Source: a bacterium
Lineage (GTDB): Bacteria; Vulcanimicrobiota; Xenobia; Xenobiales; Xenobiaceae
Direction: 5' to 3'
DNA: 44,378 nt
Assembly (NCBI GenBank): GCA_030535355.1
Contig: JAUNIO010000020.1
Span: forward strand, 1-44,378
Shown: positions 1 to 7,125 of the stretch, piece after piece
Layout: each line of letters starts with the position of its first letter
Position numbering within the stretch: position 1 is the stretch's first letter
Translations under genes and position numbers: made by a program
Notes under the pieces: model-generated
The model's input: only the letters and a program-made list of their open reading frames with translations
What the model was told of the DNA's origin: nothing
The model's database searches: none

Positions 1-1
1 C

Positions 2-844
2 CTGCAGGGAAAGCATTGGATGATCGACACCAAGATCACGCCGTACTTCAAGTCCAAGCAATTGAACGAAATCAAGCCGACAGACATCCGCAAATGGCAG
101 AACATTATGACCAGCTATCGGGATGAGAACGGCAAGCCTTACGCCGCTACCTACATTCGGACGGTCTACAACCAGCTGACAGCGATTTTCAATTACGCCG
201 TAAAGTATTACGGGTTAAAAGAAAACCCATGTCACAAGGCAGGCGGTGTGGGAAAGAAAAAAGCGGAGGAAATGCAGTTTTGGACGAAGGAAGAATTCAA
301 CACCTTTATCGAAGCTGTAAAGGATGACGTGACCATTTATACCATCTTCATGACGCTGTACTATTCCGGCATTCGGGAAGGAGAACTGCTTGCACTGACC
401 CCTGAGGACATTGACCTGGAAAAGAAAACGCTGACGGTCAACAAGAATTACCAGGTGGTCAGCAATCGGGAAATCATCACTTCTCCCAAAACACCCAAGA
501 GCAATCGAGTGATTCCGATTCCTGATAAGCTGTGCGAATGTCTGGATCTGTACATGGGATTAAGTTATGGCCTGAAGCCTACGGATCGCCTTTTTCCATA
601 TAGGAAGGAATTCTTGTATAAAGCACTGAACAAGGGCTGCAAGAAATCCGGGGTGAAGAAGATCAGAATTCATGATATTCGTCACAGCCACGCTTCACTG
701 CTGGTAGAATTGGGATTCTCCCCACTGTTGATCGCAGAACGCTTGGGCCACGAAAAGGTGCAGACAACCATGGACACCTACAGCCATCTGTATCCCAACA
801 AGCAGGTGGAAGTCGCCAATCAACTCAACGGCCTGATCCCATAA
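2..844 (+). CDS. Tyrosine site-specific integrase, 5'-truncated by window edge
   Basis: Catalyses integration and excision of a genomic island by tyrosine recombination. The reading frame is open to base 2, so the N-terminal part lies outside the window; the first ATG (base 20) is probably internal. A SAM-like core-binding domain is followed by the catalytic domain. Visible catalytic signatures are the first Arg in SGIREGELLAL, the H-x-x-R box HDIRHSHASLL, LGHEK, and the nucleophile Tyr in MDTYSHLYP. The C-terminus is intact and ends in a normal stop. The gene ends 135 bp from the 3' end of guaA and points towards it, which is the geometry expected of an island integrated at guaA. It belongs to a different element from the serine-recombinase ICE further right. 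Integrase identity is secure; its attachment site is inferred. Confidence 0.93.
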   Translation: MQGKHWMIDTKITPYFKSKQLNEIKPTDIRKWQNIMTSYRDENGKPYAATYIRTVYNQLTAIFNYAVKYYGLKENPCHKAGGVGKKKAEEMQFWTKEEFNTFIEAVKDDVTIYTIFMTLYYSGIREGELLALTPEDIDLEKKTLTVNKNYQVVSNREIITSPKTPKSNRVIPIPDKLCECLDLYMGLSYGLKPTDRLFPYRKEFLYKALNKGCKKSGVKKIRIHDIRHSHASLLVELGFSPLLIAERLGHEKVQTTMDTYSHLYPNKQVEVANQLNGLIP

Positions 845-867
845 ACAGATTTTCTCATCAAGCATGG

Positions 868-908
868 CTGGCTACAAAATTAAGGAGAATGTAGCCATTT
901 TGTAGCCA
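868..908. repeat. Inverted and direct TGTAGCCA repeats beside the integrase
   Basis: A 10-bp perfect inverted repeat (GGCTACAAAA at 870-879, TTTTGTAGCC at 898-907) contains an extra copy of the half-site: TGTAGCCA occurs at 890-897 and 901-908, with its inverse TGGCTACA at 868-875. The block lies between the integrase stop and guaA. It could be integrase or excisionase arm binding sites near the attachment site, or the integrase terminator. The repeat is seen; its role is inferred. Confidence 0.5.
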
Positions 909-920
909 GACCAAAACGCA

Positions 921-957
921 AAATCCCGGAAACGCCGGTAAAATCAGCATTTCCGGG
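921..957 (-). terminator. Probable guaA terminator
   Basis: An 8-bp inverted repeat, CCCGGAAA at 925-932 and TTTCCGGG at 950-957, lies just downstream of guaA on the minus strand and is followed on that strand by ATTTTG. The T-tract is modest, so this is a moderate call. Confidence 0.5.
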
Positions 958-978
958 GCAAAAAGAACTAAGATTTCA

Positions 979-1965
979 TTATTCCCACTCAATGGTCGCC
1001 ACGGGTTTCTCGGAAATATCCCACAGCACGCGGTTGACGCCGGGGACGGTGGAGATGATACGATCACGGATGGTGCACAGTACAGAGAAGGGAATTTCCG
1101 GAACGGTAGCTGTAACTGCGTCCACTGTATTGACGGCGCGAATGATCACGGCCCAGCCCATATAGCGTTCGCCCTGACCGTTCACATACTTGATGCCAGT
1201 GGACTGGAAGTCCGGGATGGCACAGAAGTACTGCCAGGGGGTGTTGGGCAGCTTGCCGATTTCTTCCCGCACGATGGCATCCGATTCCCGCAGCGCTTCC
1301 AGACGATCTTGGGTGATGGCGCCCACGCAGCGCACGCCCAGGCCAGGGCCGGGGAAGGGCTGACGATACACCATGGTATCCGGCAATCCCAGGGCCTTCC
1401 CTACCACGCGCACTTCGTCCTTATACAGGAATTTGACCGGCTCCACCAGATCAAACTGCAAATCCTCCGGCAGGCCGCCCACATTATGATGGGCCTTAAC
1501 GCCCTTGCTTTCCAGAATATCGGGATAAATGGTACCCTGCGCCAGGAACGCAATGCCTTCCTGCTTCCGGGCTTCCTCTTCAAACACGCGAATGAATTCC
1601 GCGCCGATGATCTTGCGTTTCTGTTCCGGATCAGCTACGCCGGCCAGCTTGTCCAGGAAACGATCCACCGCGTCCACATAAACCAGATTGGCGTTCAATT
1701 CATCCCGGAATACTTTGATCACCTGTTCCGGTTCACCCTTACGCAGCAGGCCATGGTTCACATGTACGCATACCAGGTTTTTGCCAATGGCACGGATGAG
1801 CAGCGCGGCCACAACGGAGGAATCCACGCCGCCGGACAGGGCCAAAAGCACCTTCTTATCTCCAACCTGAGCCTTGATCGCGGTCAGCTGTTCCTGAATG
1901 AAAGCCTGGGCCAATTCCGGCGTGGTGATGCGTTCCATGGTTTCGGGGCGTTTGTTGTTCTCCAT
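979..1965 (-). CDS. guaA: GMP synthase ATP-pyrophosphatase subunit (no glutaminase domain)
   Basis: Amidates XMP to GMP in purine synthesis: the ATP-PPase domain adenylates XMP and ammonia displaces AMP. The PP-loop SGGVDSS is at residues 44-50. The C-terminal dimerisation region and the family's final KPVATIEWE are intact. The protein has 328 residues, against about 510-525 for usual bacterial GuaA; the N-terminal class I glutamine amidotransferase domain is absent. The start is well supported by GGAGGAAT five bases before ATG, and upstream sequence is AT-rich non-coding DNA, so this is not a simple misannotated start. It resembles the split (archaeal GuaAb-like) arrangement, with glutaminase presumably encoded elsewhere. 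It is divergent from the flavodiiron gene, and its 3' end is the likely island attachment target. Confidence 0.93.
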   Translation of the reverse strand: MENNKRPETMERITTPELAQAFIQEQLTAIKAQVGDKKVLLALSGGVDSSVVAALLIRAIGKNLVCVHVNHGLLRKGEPEQVIKVFRDELNANLVYVDAVDRFLDKLAGVADPEQKRKIIGAEFIRVFEEEARKQEGIAFLAQGTIYPDILESKGVKAHHNVGGLPEDLQFDLVEPVKFLYKDEVRVVGKALGLPDTMVYRQPFPGPGLGVRCVGAITQDRLEALRESDAIVREEIGKLPNTPWQYFCAIPDFQSTGIKYVNGQGERYMGWAVIIRAVNTVDAVTATVPEIPFSVLCTIRDRIISTVPGVNRVLWDISEKPVATIEWE

Positions 1966-2145
1966 TTTAGATTCCTCCCTGCATCATTGTTTCTTGGAAA
2001 CGTCCTCATTATCGCACGAAAAATAAAGGGAAGCAACAAGTAATTTTTCTTTTTCTGCAATTTTTCATCATTTTTCCGCACTTTTTTATTTTCAAAAAAA
2101 ATAATGTTCGGAATTTGAAAAAGTCTTCTATTTTCCGCCCAGATG

Positions 2146-2154
2146 TGATATACT
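2146..2154 (+). promoter_or_regulatory. Candidate extended -10 promoter of flavodiiron gene
   Basis: TGATATACT at 2146-2154 is an extended -10 motif about 50 bases before the flavodiiron start, in the 240-bp AT-rich divergent intergenic region (1966-2205). No good -35 stands at 17 bp; TTGAAA at 2115-2120 is too far away. Confidence 0.4.
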
Positions 2155-2205
2155 TCATTTGTTTGGCCGTACATGGCGAACGGAACAACAAAGGAGGCTA
2201 AAAAC

Positions 2206-3354
2206 ATGAAAATCAGTGATTCTATTCTCTATACAGGCGTATTTGACGCCGATATCGATTTATTTGAGGGACAATATACCGTTCCCACCGGTGTTTCCTA
2301 TAATTCCTATGTGATTCTGGATGAAAAGATCGCCTTGATGGATTCTGTGGACAGCCGGAAGACCGATGAATGGCTGAGCAATGTGGAAAAGGCGCTGAAC
2401 GGCAAAACGCCGGATTATTTGGTGATCGCCCATCTGGAGCCGGATCACAGCGGCAGCATCCAGGCGGCCGCCAAAAAATATCCGGATATGAAACTGGTAC
2501 TGAGCGCAAAAGCGCTCTCCATGCTGCCTCAGTTTGCGCCTGCCGCGCTGTCCGCCCGGGCGATCGCGGTAAAGGAAAATGATACGCTTCCTTTGGGAAT
2601 CCACACGCTGCATTTTGCCATGGCTCCCATGGTACACTGGCCGGAAGTGATGGTATCCTACGAAGACAATGAAAAGGTGCTGTTCTCCGCCGATGCTTTC
2701 GGCACCTTCGGAAATCCGGAAAACGACAAATGGCTGCCCGAGGCCCGGCGGTATTATTTCAACATCGTGGGCAAATACGGTTCTCCCGTGCAGTCGCTGC
2801 TGAAAAAAGCCGCCGCGCTGGATATTCAAACCATCTGCCCCCTCCATGGCCCGGTGCTCAAGGAAAACCTGAGCTTCTATCTGGAAAAGTATCAAACCTG
2901 GAGCAGCTACGCCCCCGAAGAAAAGGGCGTTTTGGTTGCTTACGGTTCCCTGCACGGCAATACTGCCGGAGCTGCCAAATATACGGCGGAACTGCTTCGT
3001 GCTCAGGGCGTGGAAGTATTCCTGATCGATTTGGCCCGGGACGATATGGCCCTGGCGCTGGCGGAAGCCTTCAAATATGACAAGATGGTGCTGGCCTGCT
3101 CCACTTACGACGGCAATTTCTTCCCCAAGATGGAGGATTTCCTGCTGCATCTGAAGGCCAAAGCGTTCCAGAAGCGGAAGGTGGCCCTGATCGAAAATGG
3201 CTCCTGGGCCCCCATGGCCGCCAAGGGCATGAAAGCCTATCTGGAGCAAATGAAGGACATTACCGTTTGCGAGGGCACAGTGACGATTAAATCCACCGTC
3301 AGCGAAGCCAATAAAGCGCAGATGGCTGAACTGGTAAAGGAACTGCTGGCATAA
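2206..3354 (+). CDS. A-type flavodiiron protein (FprA-like)
   Basis: Cytoplasmic reductase of O2 (to water) and/or NO, protecting anaerobes. The N-terminal metallo-beta-lactamase-like domain carries the diiron ligand pattern: HLEPDH at 76-81, H144, D163 and H214. The C-terminal flavodoxin domain starts near residue 240 with an FMN phosphate loop (YGSLHGNTAG). There is no C-terminal rubredoxin or NADH-oxidoreductase extension, so electrons come from a separate partner. The start at 2206 was chosen because AAGGAGG lies nine bases upstream; an in-frame ATG at 2173 has no such site. The resulting 382 residues are close to the usual ~395-400. It is monocistronic, with a terminator after it. Confidence 0.93.
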   Translation: MKISDSILYTGVFDADIDLFEGQYTVPTGVSYNSYVILDEKIALMDSVDSRKTDEWLSNVEKALNGKTPDYLVIAHLEPDHSGSIQAAAKKYPDMKLVLSAKALSMLPQFAPAALSARAIAVKENDTLPLGIHTLHFAMAPMVHWPEVMVSYEDNEKVLFSADAFGTFGNPENDKWLPEARRYYFNIVGKYGSPVQSLLKKAAALDIQTICPLHGPVLKENLSFYLEKYQTWSSYAPEEKGVLVAYGSLHGNTAGAAKYTAELLRAQGVEVFLIDLARDDMALALAEAFKYDKMVLACSTYDGNFFPKMEDFLLHLKAKAFQKRKVALIENGSWAPMAAKGMKAYLEQMKDITVCEGTVTIKSTVSEANKAQMAELVKELLA

Positions 3355-3368
3355 GTTTGTTTTGTTCA

Positions 3369-3400
3369 GGCGATGAACGAATGCTTGTTCATCGCCTTTT
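3369..3400 (+). terminator. Intrinsic terminator of flavodiiron gene
   Basis: A perfect 10-bp stem (GGCGATGAAC, GTTCATCGCC) with an 8-base loop is followed by TTTT and further Ts, 15 bp after the flavodiiron stop. Confidence 0.85.
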
Positions 3401-3629
3401 CATTTTTCCGAGTGAGCCAATTTTCAGGAGATAACCATGCATTTTGTGGACGCGAAAGGGATTCTGACCGGCGGACGCGGGTATTATGGCATGAACATTT
3501 ACCGCGGCTGCACCCATGGCTGCATCTACTGCGACAGCCGGAGCGTTTGCTATCAATTCACCCACGATTTTGAAGATATCGAGGTAAAGAAAAACGCGCC
3601 GGAATTGCTGGATGCCGCGCTGCGATCCA

Positions 3630-3664
3630 AACGGCAGCGCAAGCGGTACAGTTTTAGCTTAAGA
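3630..3664. other. Candidate left attachment junction (attL) of the ICE
   Basis: Coding similarity of the radical SAM gene ends here and ICE-associated DNA (hairpin, tRNA, serine recombinase) begins. Large serine recombinases share only a few bases with their target, so the exact crossover cannot be placed from one end alone. This is inferred from the gene break, not from a visible repeat. Confidence 0.45.
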
Positions 3665-3699
3665 GTTGCGAACCTCGCGGCTTCCGTGAGGTTCACAAC
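3665..3699 (+). repeat. Imperfect hairpin upstream of tRNA-Ala
   Basis: GTTGCGAACCTCGCGG and CCGTGAGGTTCACAAC form a ~16-bp stem with one mismatch and one wobble around a 3-base loop. There is no T-tract after it, so it is not an obvious terminator. It lies at the presumed element end and could be a recombinase-related palindrome. Confidence 0.45.
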
Positions 3700-3708
3700 C
3701 TAAAATAT

Positions 3709-3783
3709 GGGGACGTAGCTCAGTGGGAGAGCGTTCGGTTCGCATCCGAGAGGTCGTGGGTTCGACCCCCATCGTCTCCACCA
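3709..3783 (+). tRNA. tRNA-Ala (anticodon CGC)
   Basis: The cloverleaf folds completely: acceptor GGGGACG/CGTCTCC, D stem GCTC/GAGC, anticodon stem TTCGG/CCGAG with loop TTCGCAT (anticodon CGC, reading GCG), and T stem GTGGG/CCCAT with loop TTCGACC. The alanine identity pair G3:U70 is present, the discriminator is A, and CCA is encoded. All stems pair, with only G-U wobbles, so it should be functional. It lies between the broken radical SAM gene and the ICE recombinase, so it is apparently carried inside the ICE's left end. Confidence 0.93.
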
Positions 3784-3787
3784 TCGT

Positions 3788-3825
3788 CGGGACAATCCAT
3801 TTTAGGATGGGTTGTCCCGATTTTC
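3788..3825 (+). terminator. Intrinsic terminator after tRNA-Ala
   Basis: A 13-bp stem (CGGGACAATCCAT / ATGGGTTGTCCCG, one wobble) with loop TTTAGG is followed by ATTTTCT, five bases after the tRNA CCA end. Confidence 0.85.
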
Positions 3826-5459
3826 TATGCCGAACAGGATCGAAGGGGCTGTAATGTGCTGGGCTGCCCGTCCTGTATGCAGCAGTTTTGGAACGCAGTA
3901 AAGGTGACGTTGAAATCAATCTCAATGTTGTAATCACGTCCAACCCTGACGGCCTTGATGAGCTGAGAGACGATCATCTTTTTTGCTTCAAAGGAGCAGC
4001 TATCATAAAGATCAGCCCAACTAAGTAAACGGTCGTATTCTTTGCGGAGACTATCTGCGGATTCCAATAATGCGGTATATTCTTTTTCTGCCACAGATAC
4101 TGATTCTTTGAGTTGCAGGATAGCTCCTTCTGTTTCCGAAACCAGAGAGTTCAGCAAGTCGATATTCAGAGTGCTTTGTCCCCGAATCACTTTCAAGGTT
4201 TCGCGCTTGTAATCTTCAAGCTCCTTCTCTTTCTCCGACAGTCCCTCTCTCGCTTGCTCGAACTTGATCCGCGCCAGCTCGATTTCTTTTTTATGCTGGT
4301 CTGCAAGAATTTCAGATTCTTTTGCTGCTGTGATCTGAGCGAATTTCATACGGATCGCCTTATCTACAATTCCGTCCAGCTTCGTAATCCCATAACCGGA
4401 CTGCCCGTCGCATTCGCCAGGATGCCGGACATTATAGTGGCATTGATAGCGGATTCTCGGCTCATATTTCACCGTACCGTCCTCCCATACGACCCGCTTG
4501 CCGCTTGTTGTTAGTGTCAAGCGATTTCCGCAGTGTGCGCAATAAATGTTGCCAACAAGCAAGGATTTCCCTTTGCTGTTTAATGGAACCTCGCTGCGCG
4601 GCTGCGTCCTCTGCCTCATGATCTCCTGAGCTCGTGAGAAAGTTGCTGCATCTATGATCTTCAGTTCGTCAATGTACTCTGACTGGCTCTCTCCATTTTT
4701 TAGGATGCCAGTATATATAACGTTCTTAATGATGCGGTTTAAGCTGGTGTTTGGGAAGTTTCTCCCATCCCTATGTTTGATACCTTGTTCGTGTAAATAC
4801 CGGCTGATACGAAGCGCGCCGTATCCTTCTGTGACATATTTCTGAAAGATGAGCCTGACAATTTCAGCTTCGTCCTCATCAATCTCCAAATCCAGAACAG
4901 TACGGTTTCTCTTGTTTACACGGCCTTTATCGACTGCACGGTAGCCAAAAGGCACCGTCCCTCCGGTATAGTGGCCCTCCTCTGTGAGCTGGCCCAGACG
5001 GGTCTTTGTGCGGATCGAGGTTTTCAGGCTTTCCCCGGAGGCTTGCCAATAGCGTATGTAGTTCATCAACTTATCGACGTGAGAATCGAATCGCTGCTGA
5101 CCCTCCATCGCGCTCCATACTTCAATGCCGTTTCTGACGAACCACTCAACAACAAAGGGAGTTTCATCGTCACGGCGTCCAAGGCGGTCAAACATGAAAA
5201 CCAGCAGGATGTCGAATTTTCCAAGAGCCGCTTCGCGCTGTATTTCCTGAATGGCATCACGATCTTTGGCCGATACCTTAAAGCCGGAAACACCCTTCTC
5301 AGAGAACTCACGAACGATTGTCCAGCCCTGCCTCGCAGCAAATTCCCGGCAATACTGTTTCTGCATGGGAATGTCGTCTTTCTCAACCTGGCCAAGTGAA
5401 GAAACCCTATAAAGGGCATACACACGGTCATGAAGAATGTTGGTGTTTGTTATTTCCAT
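3825..5459 (-). CDS. Large serine recombinase (ICE integrase)
   Basis: Catalyses unidirectional integration, and with a directionality factor excision, of the ICE. The N-terminal resolvase domain has the nucleophile in YALYRVSS (Ser20), and the conserved Arg-rich loop FMFDRLGRRDDE. A recombinase domain follows (GTVPFGYR), then a zinc ribbon (CAHCGNRL ... CHYNVRHPGEC), and a charged coiled coil near residues 390-480. At 544 residues it is full length for the TnpX/TndX-like class. The ATG at 5459 is preferred because GAGG lies seven bases before it; the ATG two codons earlier (5465) sits almost on the Shine-Dalgarno. It lies at the extreme left end of the element, reading outward, as these integrases usually do. 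Confidence 0.95.
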   Translation of the reverse strand: MEITNTNILHDRVYALYRVSSLGQVEKDDIPMQKQYCREFAARQGWTIVREFSEKGVSGFKVSAKDRDAIQEIQREAALGKFDILLVFMFDRLGRRDDETPFVVEWFVRNGIEVWSAMEGQQRFDSHVDKLMNYIRYWQASGESLKTSIRTKTRLGQLTEEGHYTGGTVPFGYRAVDKGRVNKRNRTVLDLEIDEDEAEIVRLIFQKYVTEGYGALRISRYLHEQGIKHRDGRNFPNTSLNRIIKNVIYTGILKNGESQSEYIDELKIIDAATFSRAQEIMRQRTQPRSEVPLNSKGKSLLVGNIYCAHCGNRLTLTTSGKRVVWEDGTVKYEPRIRYQCHYNVRHPGECDGQSGYGITKLDGIVDKAIRMKFAQITAAKESEILADQHKKEIELARIKFEQAREGLSEKEKELEDYKRETLKVIRGQSTLNIDLLNSLVSETEGAILQLKESVSVAEKEYTALLESADSLRKEYDRLLSWADLYDSCSFEAKKMIVSQLIKAVRVGRDYNIEIDFNVTFTAFQNCCIQDGQPSTLQPLRSCSA

Positions 5460-5598
5460 ATACATACCTCTTTTCTTGTCGTTGATTGTCTGAAAGATGA
5501 TGTATATGGCTCGCTTTTTCTGCCATATTCATTTGTCAAGGTGCAAGTACATCATCATTATCACATGGTGCGACTGCTTATGCAAACATGTCGCAGAT

Positions 5599-5790
5599 CT
5601 ATTTTGGCAAGGCAGGTGCAAGCAAAATACCCCTGATCGTATCAAGAATACTGTTTGAGTGGTTATCTGGCGCTTTGGAGAGGAAGTTCAGTTTGACGCT
5701 GCAATCATCAATGATGAGATGCTGTGAGTGTTTCTCTGCATCCTCATTCTCAGGTTTCGGGATTGGAATAATAGAACTTCTCATTATCAT
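5599..5790 (-). CDS. Small transposon-encoded protein, TnpW-like
   Basis: A 63-residue protein directly upstream of the recombinase. A strong AAGGAG stands four bases before ATG. A central segment CSVKLNFLSK followed by DTIRGILL resembles the short strand-plus-helix core of TnpW-type proteins that accompany clostridial serine recombinases. Its function is not established; a recombination accessory or directionality role is inference. Its Shine-Dalgarno overlaps the stop codon of the next small ORF upstream, suggesting coupled translation. Confidence 0.65.
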   Translation of the reverse strand: MIMRSSIIPIPKPENEDAEKHSQHLIIDDCSVKLNFLSKAPDNHSNSILDTIRGILLAPALPK

Positions 5791-5798
5791 GTATCTCC

Positions 5799-6017
5799 TT
5801 AAAGCTGAACAGCCGCACCATGAAGCGCTGTCATACTGCTATATGATGCTCTGATGCGGCTGCCAGCATGTTTTAGTGGGGTGGATTTACTTCTTGCCGT
5901 ATTTATCACATCCCCCGGCATGAGGCGTGATAACGCCCCAAGGACCGTTATAAGCCGCCTTTGGCAAGGCTGTCCCAATACCACGCTGCCGTTGCTTGTA
6001 AGGCTGACGAACAGCAC
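5799..6017 (-). CDS. Hypothetical small basic protein, coupled to the TnpW-like gene
   Basis: I do not recognise this 72-residue frame. Support is positional: GTG start at 6017 behind GAGGGGG, and its TAA stop overlaps the AAGGAG of the TnpW-like gene, a typical coupling arrangement. The region is G+C-rich and the opposite strand also has an open frame over the same bases (5854-6087), so it could instead be structured or decayed DNA. Confidence 0.35.
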   Translation of the reverse strand: MLFVSLTSNGSVVLGQPCQRRLITVLGALSRLMPGDVINTARSKSTPLKHAGSRIRASYSSMTALHGAAVQL

Positions 6018-6311
6018 CGTATTCCCCCTCAAGTCAGTGGGAGGCCGTAGCTGGAGTTGCGTTCGCCCGTGCTGTCATCGCGTCTGATGTTGCCTGGTGC
6101 ATCAGGTGTAAGGCTGCGTAGATCGCTCGGACAGCCTGCCCGCCCCGTAGGAGGGGCAGGCTGTCGTCATGGCGGCGCACCTTAACTCGCTTGGCAGTTT
6201 TGCCGCACGGGGTCTGTGCTCATAACGGTGTATATGAAATTGTCAAGGTGCTGGTCGAGAAAAAGGTCCTCTCATATACCTAAAGAAAAATCGACCAAAA
6301 GTAAGGGCTCC
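6018..6311. other. G+C-rich spacer with strong hairpin, no convincing gene
   Basis: Between the small ORF and the sigma-like gene I see no convincing protein. A perfect 10-bp stem (CAGCCTGCCC at 6132-6141, GGGCAGGCTG at 6154-6163) lacks a T-tract on either strand. A 22-codon frame on the minus strand with an AAGGTG site (ATG near 6174) spans it; it may be a leader ORF over a hairpin or chance. Confidence 0.4.
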
Positions 6312-6734
6312 TCAGAAAAATTCTTTTAGAATTTTTTTGAGGTTCGCAATTCCTCTCCTAATGCTTTCACCAACAGAGGCGCTACTGACATTCTCGCTTT
6401 CTGCAATCTCGCGCTTGCTTTTTTGAAGCACCACGTGAGCATACAGCCGTCTGCGCTGGATTTCCGGCAACGATGCTAACGCCGTTTCAAGCAGGTCCTC
6501 ACGTTCTCTGCGTTCCATGGCCTCATCCGGCTGTTCCGGCTTGCAGACAACTTCTGCCTCAATTCCATCGCCACAGTCGAGCGAGTAAAAGGCTCTATTG
6601 TCTCGGATGTACTGCTTATAGTTGATCTGACGCCGCTTCTCATCCTCCAGAAACGAAGCAACCTCATCTGAAACCTCCAGAAACACGTCCGTACTGTAAA
6701 AGGGATAGTATTCCCGCAAATTGATTATCTTCAT
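6312..6734 (-). CDS. Sigma-70 region-4-like regulator of the ICE
   Basis: A 140-residue protein with a C-terminal region 4-type helix-turn-helix: LPEIQRRRLYAHVVLQKSKR, then the recognition helix region ENVSSASVGESIRRGIANLKKIL. The N-terminal half (FYSTDVFLEVSDEVASFL) is the usual start of sigma-like proteins carried by Tn916/Tn1549-type elements. It probably recruits RNA polymerase to an ICE promoter or acts as a region-4-only regulator. GGAGGT lies six bases before the ATG. It is convergent with nothing and sits between the XRE regulator and the recombinase, the typical regulatory end of these ICEs. Which promoter it serves cannot be read from the sequence. Confidence 0.85.
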   Translation of the reverse strand: MKIINLREYYPFYSTDVFLEVSDEVASFLEDEKRRQINYKQYIRDNRAFYSLDCGDGIEAEVVCKPEQPDEAMERREREDLLETALASLPEIQRRRLYAHVVLQKSKREIAESENVSSASVGESIRRGIANLKKILKEFF

Positions 6735-7125
6735 TGTTTACCTCCGATTTCGATTTTTGGCGTGGAGAATCGAAACCGGAGGGCGGCGATCTACACCGCT
6801 GTTGAATCGGTCGTAAACAATCGCCTAGGCAAATGAGCTCCTTTTTACTATCGCGCGAAAGAAAGGTGTGGCAGAACGCATAAAAAGAGAGCTGCAACTC
6901 ACTTTCATGAGCGCAACTCATAACGCAAGGGCTGTTTCCAGTCCAATCTCTAAAGTATTCCTTTTGATTCTGGAATCTTCCGAAGAAGATTCTTCTACGG
7001 AGTCCTCCTTCTCATCATAGTGGTCATCTCCTTTTCGGAAATGATCTTCACATCACTTGGCATGATTTATATGGTGGTTTATATGATCTCAAGCGCACCA
7101 TATAATATTATTGAGGTGATGCGTA
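6735..7125. other. 391-bp regulatory intergenic region
   Basis: Between divergent sigma-like and XRE genes. A minus-strand frame (6664-6921) has no ribosome site and overlaps the sigma gene, so I reject it. A short acidic open stretch at 6920-7020 on the minus strand has no start codon. The right part holds the XRE promoter and operator. Confidence 0.6.
7068..7106 (+). promoter_or_regulatory. Palindromic operator and -10 of the XRE gene
   Basis: TATATGGTG (7068-7076) and CACCATATA (7096-7104) form a perfect 9-bp inverted repeat with a 19-bp spacer. The right arm overlaps a consensus -10 TATAAT (7101-7106), 20 bases before the XRE start. A repressor bound here would block polymerase, so autorepression by the XRE protein is likely. 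The repeat is seen; the binding protein is inferred. Confidence 0.7.

Larger units (their letters stand above)
3437..3703 (+). pseudogene. SPL-family radical SAM protein, interrupted after ~70 codons
   Basis: The start is supported by AGGAGATAACC before ATG. The N-terminus is diagnostic of spore-photoproduct-lyase-like/Rv2578c-type radical SAM proteins: GGRGYYGMNIYRGCTHGCIYC contains the CxxxCxxC cluster motif, followed by DSRS and the conserved lead-in IEVKKNAPELL. Family similarity stops around KRQRKR (about base 3640), where relatives continue into a conserved glycine-rich SAM-binding segment. The remaining ~17 codons are unrelated tail read from the invading DNA. The full protein should be about 280-300 residues. 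The break coincides with the left end of the serine-recombinase ICE, so the missing 3' part should lie beyond the ICE's other end, outside the window. Confidence 0.8.

Noticed and set aside
1309-2043. Long plus-strand frame opposite guaA
   Set aside because: It is a mirror of the guaA coding sequence, His/Gln-rich with no start signal and no recognisable domain.
3373-3573. Plus-strand frame overlapping the SPL-like gene start
   Set aside because: It begins inside the flavodiiron terminator and conflicts with the clear radical SAM frame.
5854-6087. 77-codon plus-strand frame near the recombinase
   Set aside because: No Shine-Dalgarno at the ATG; the minus-strand frame over the same bases has a start signal and coupling, though neither is proven.
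6664-6921. 85-codon minus-strand frame upstream of the sigma-like gene
   Set aside because: It overlaps the sigma-like gene in another frame and has no ribosome site.
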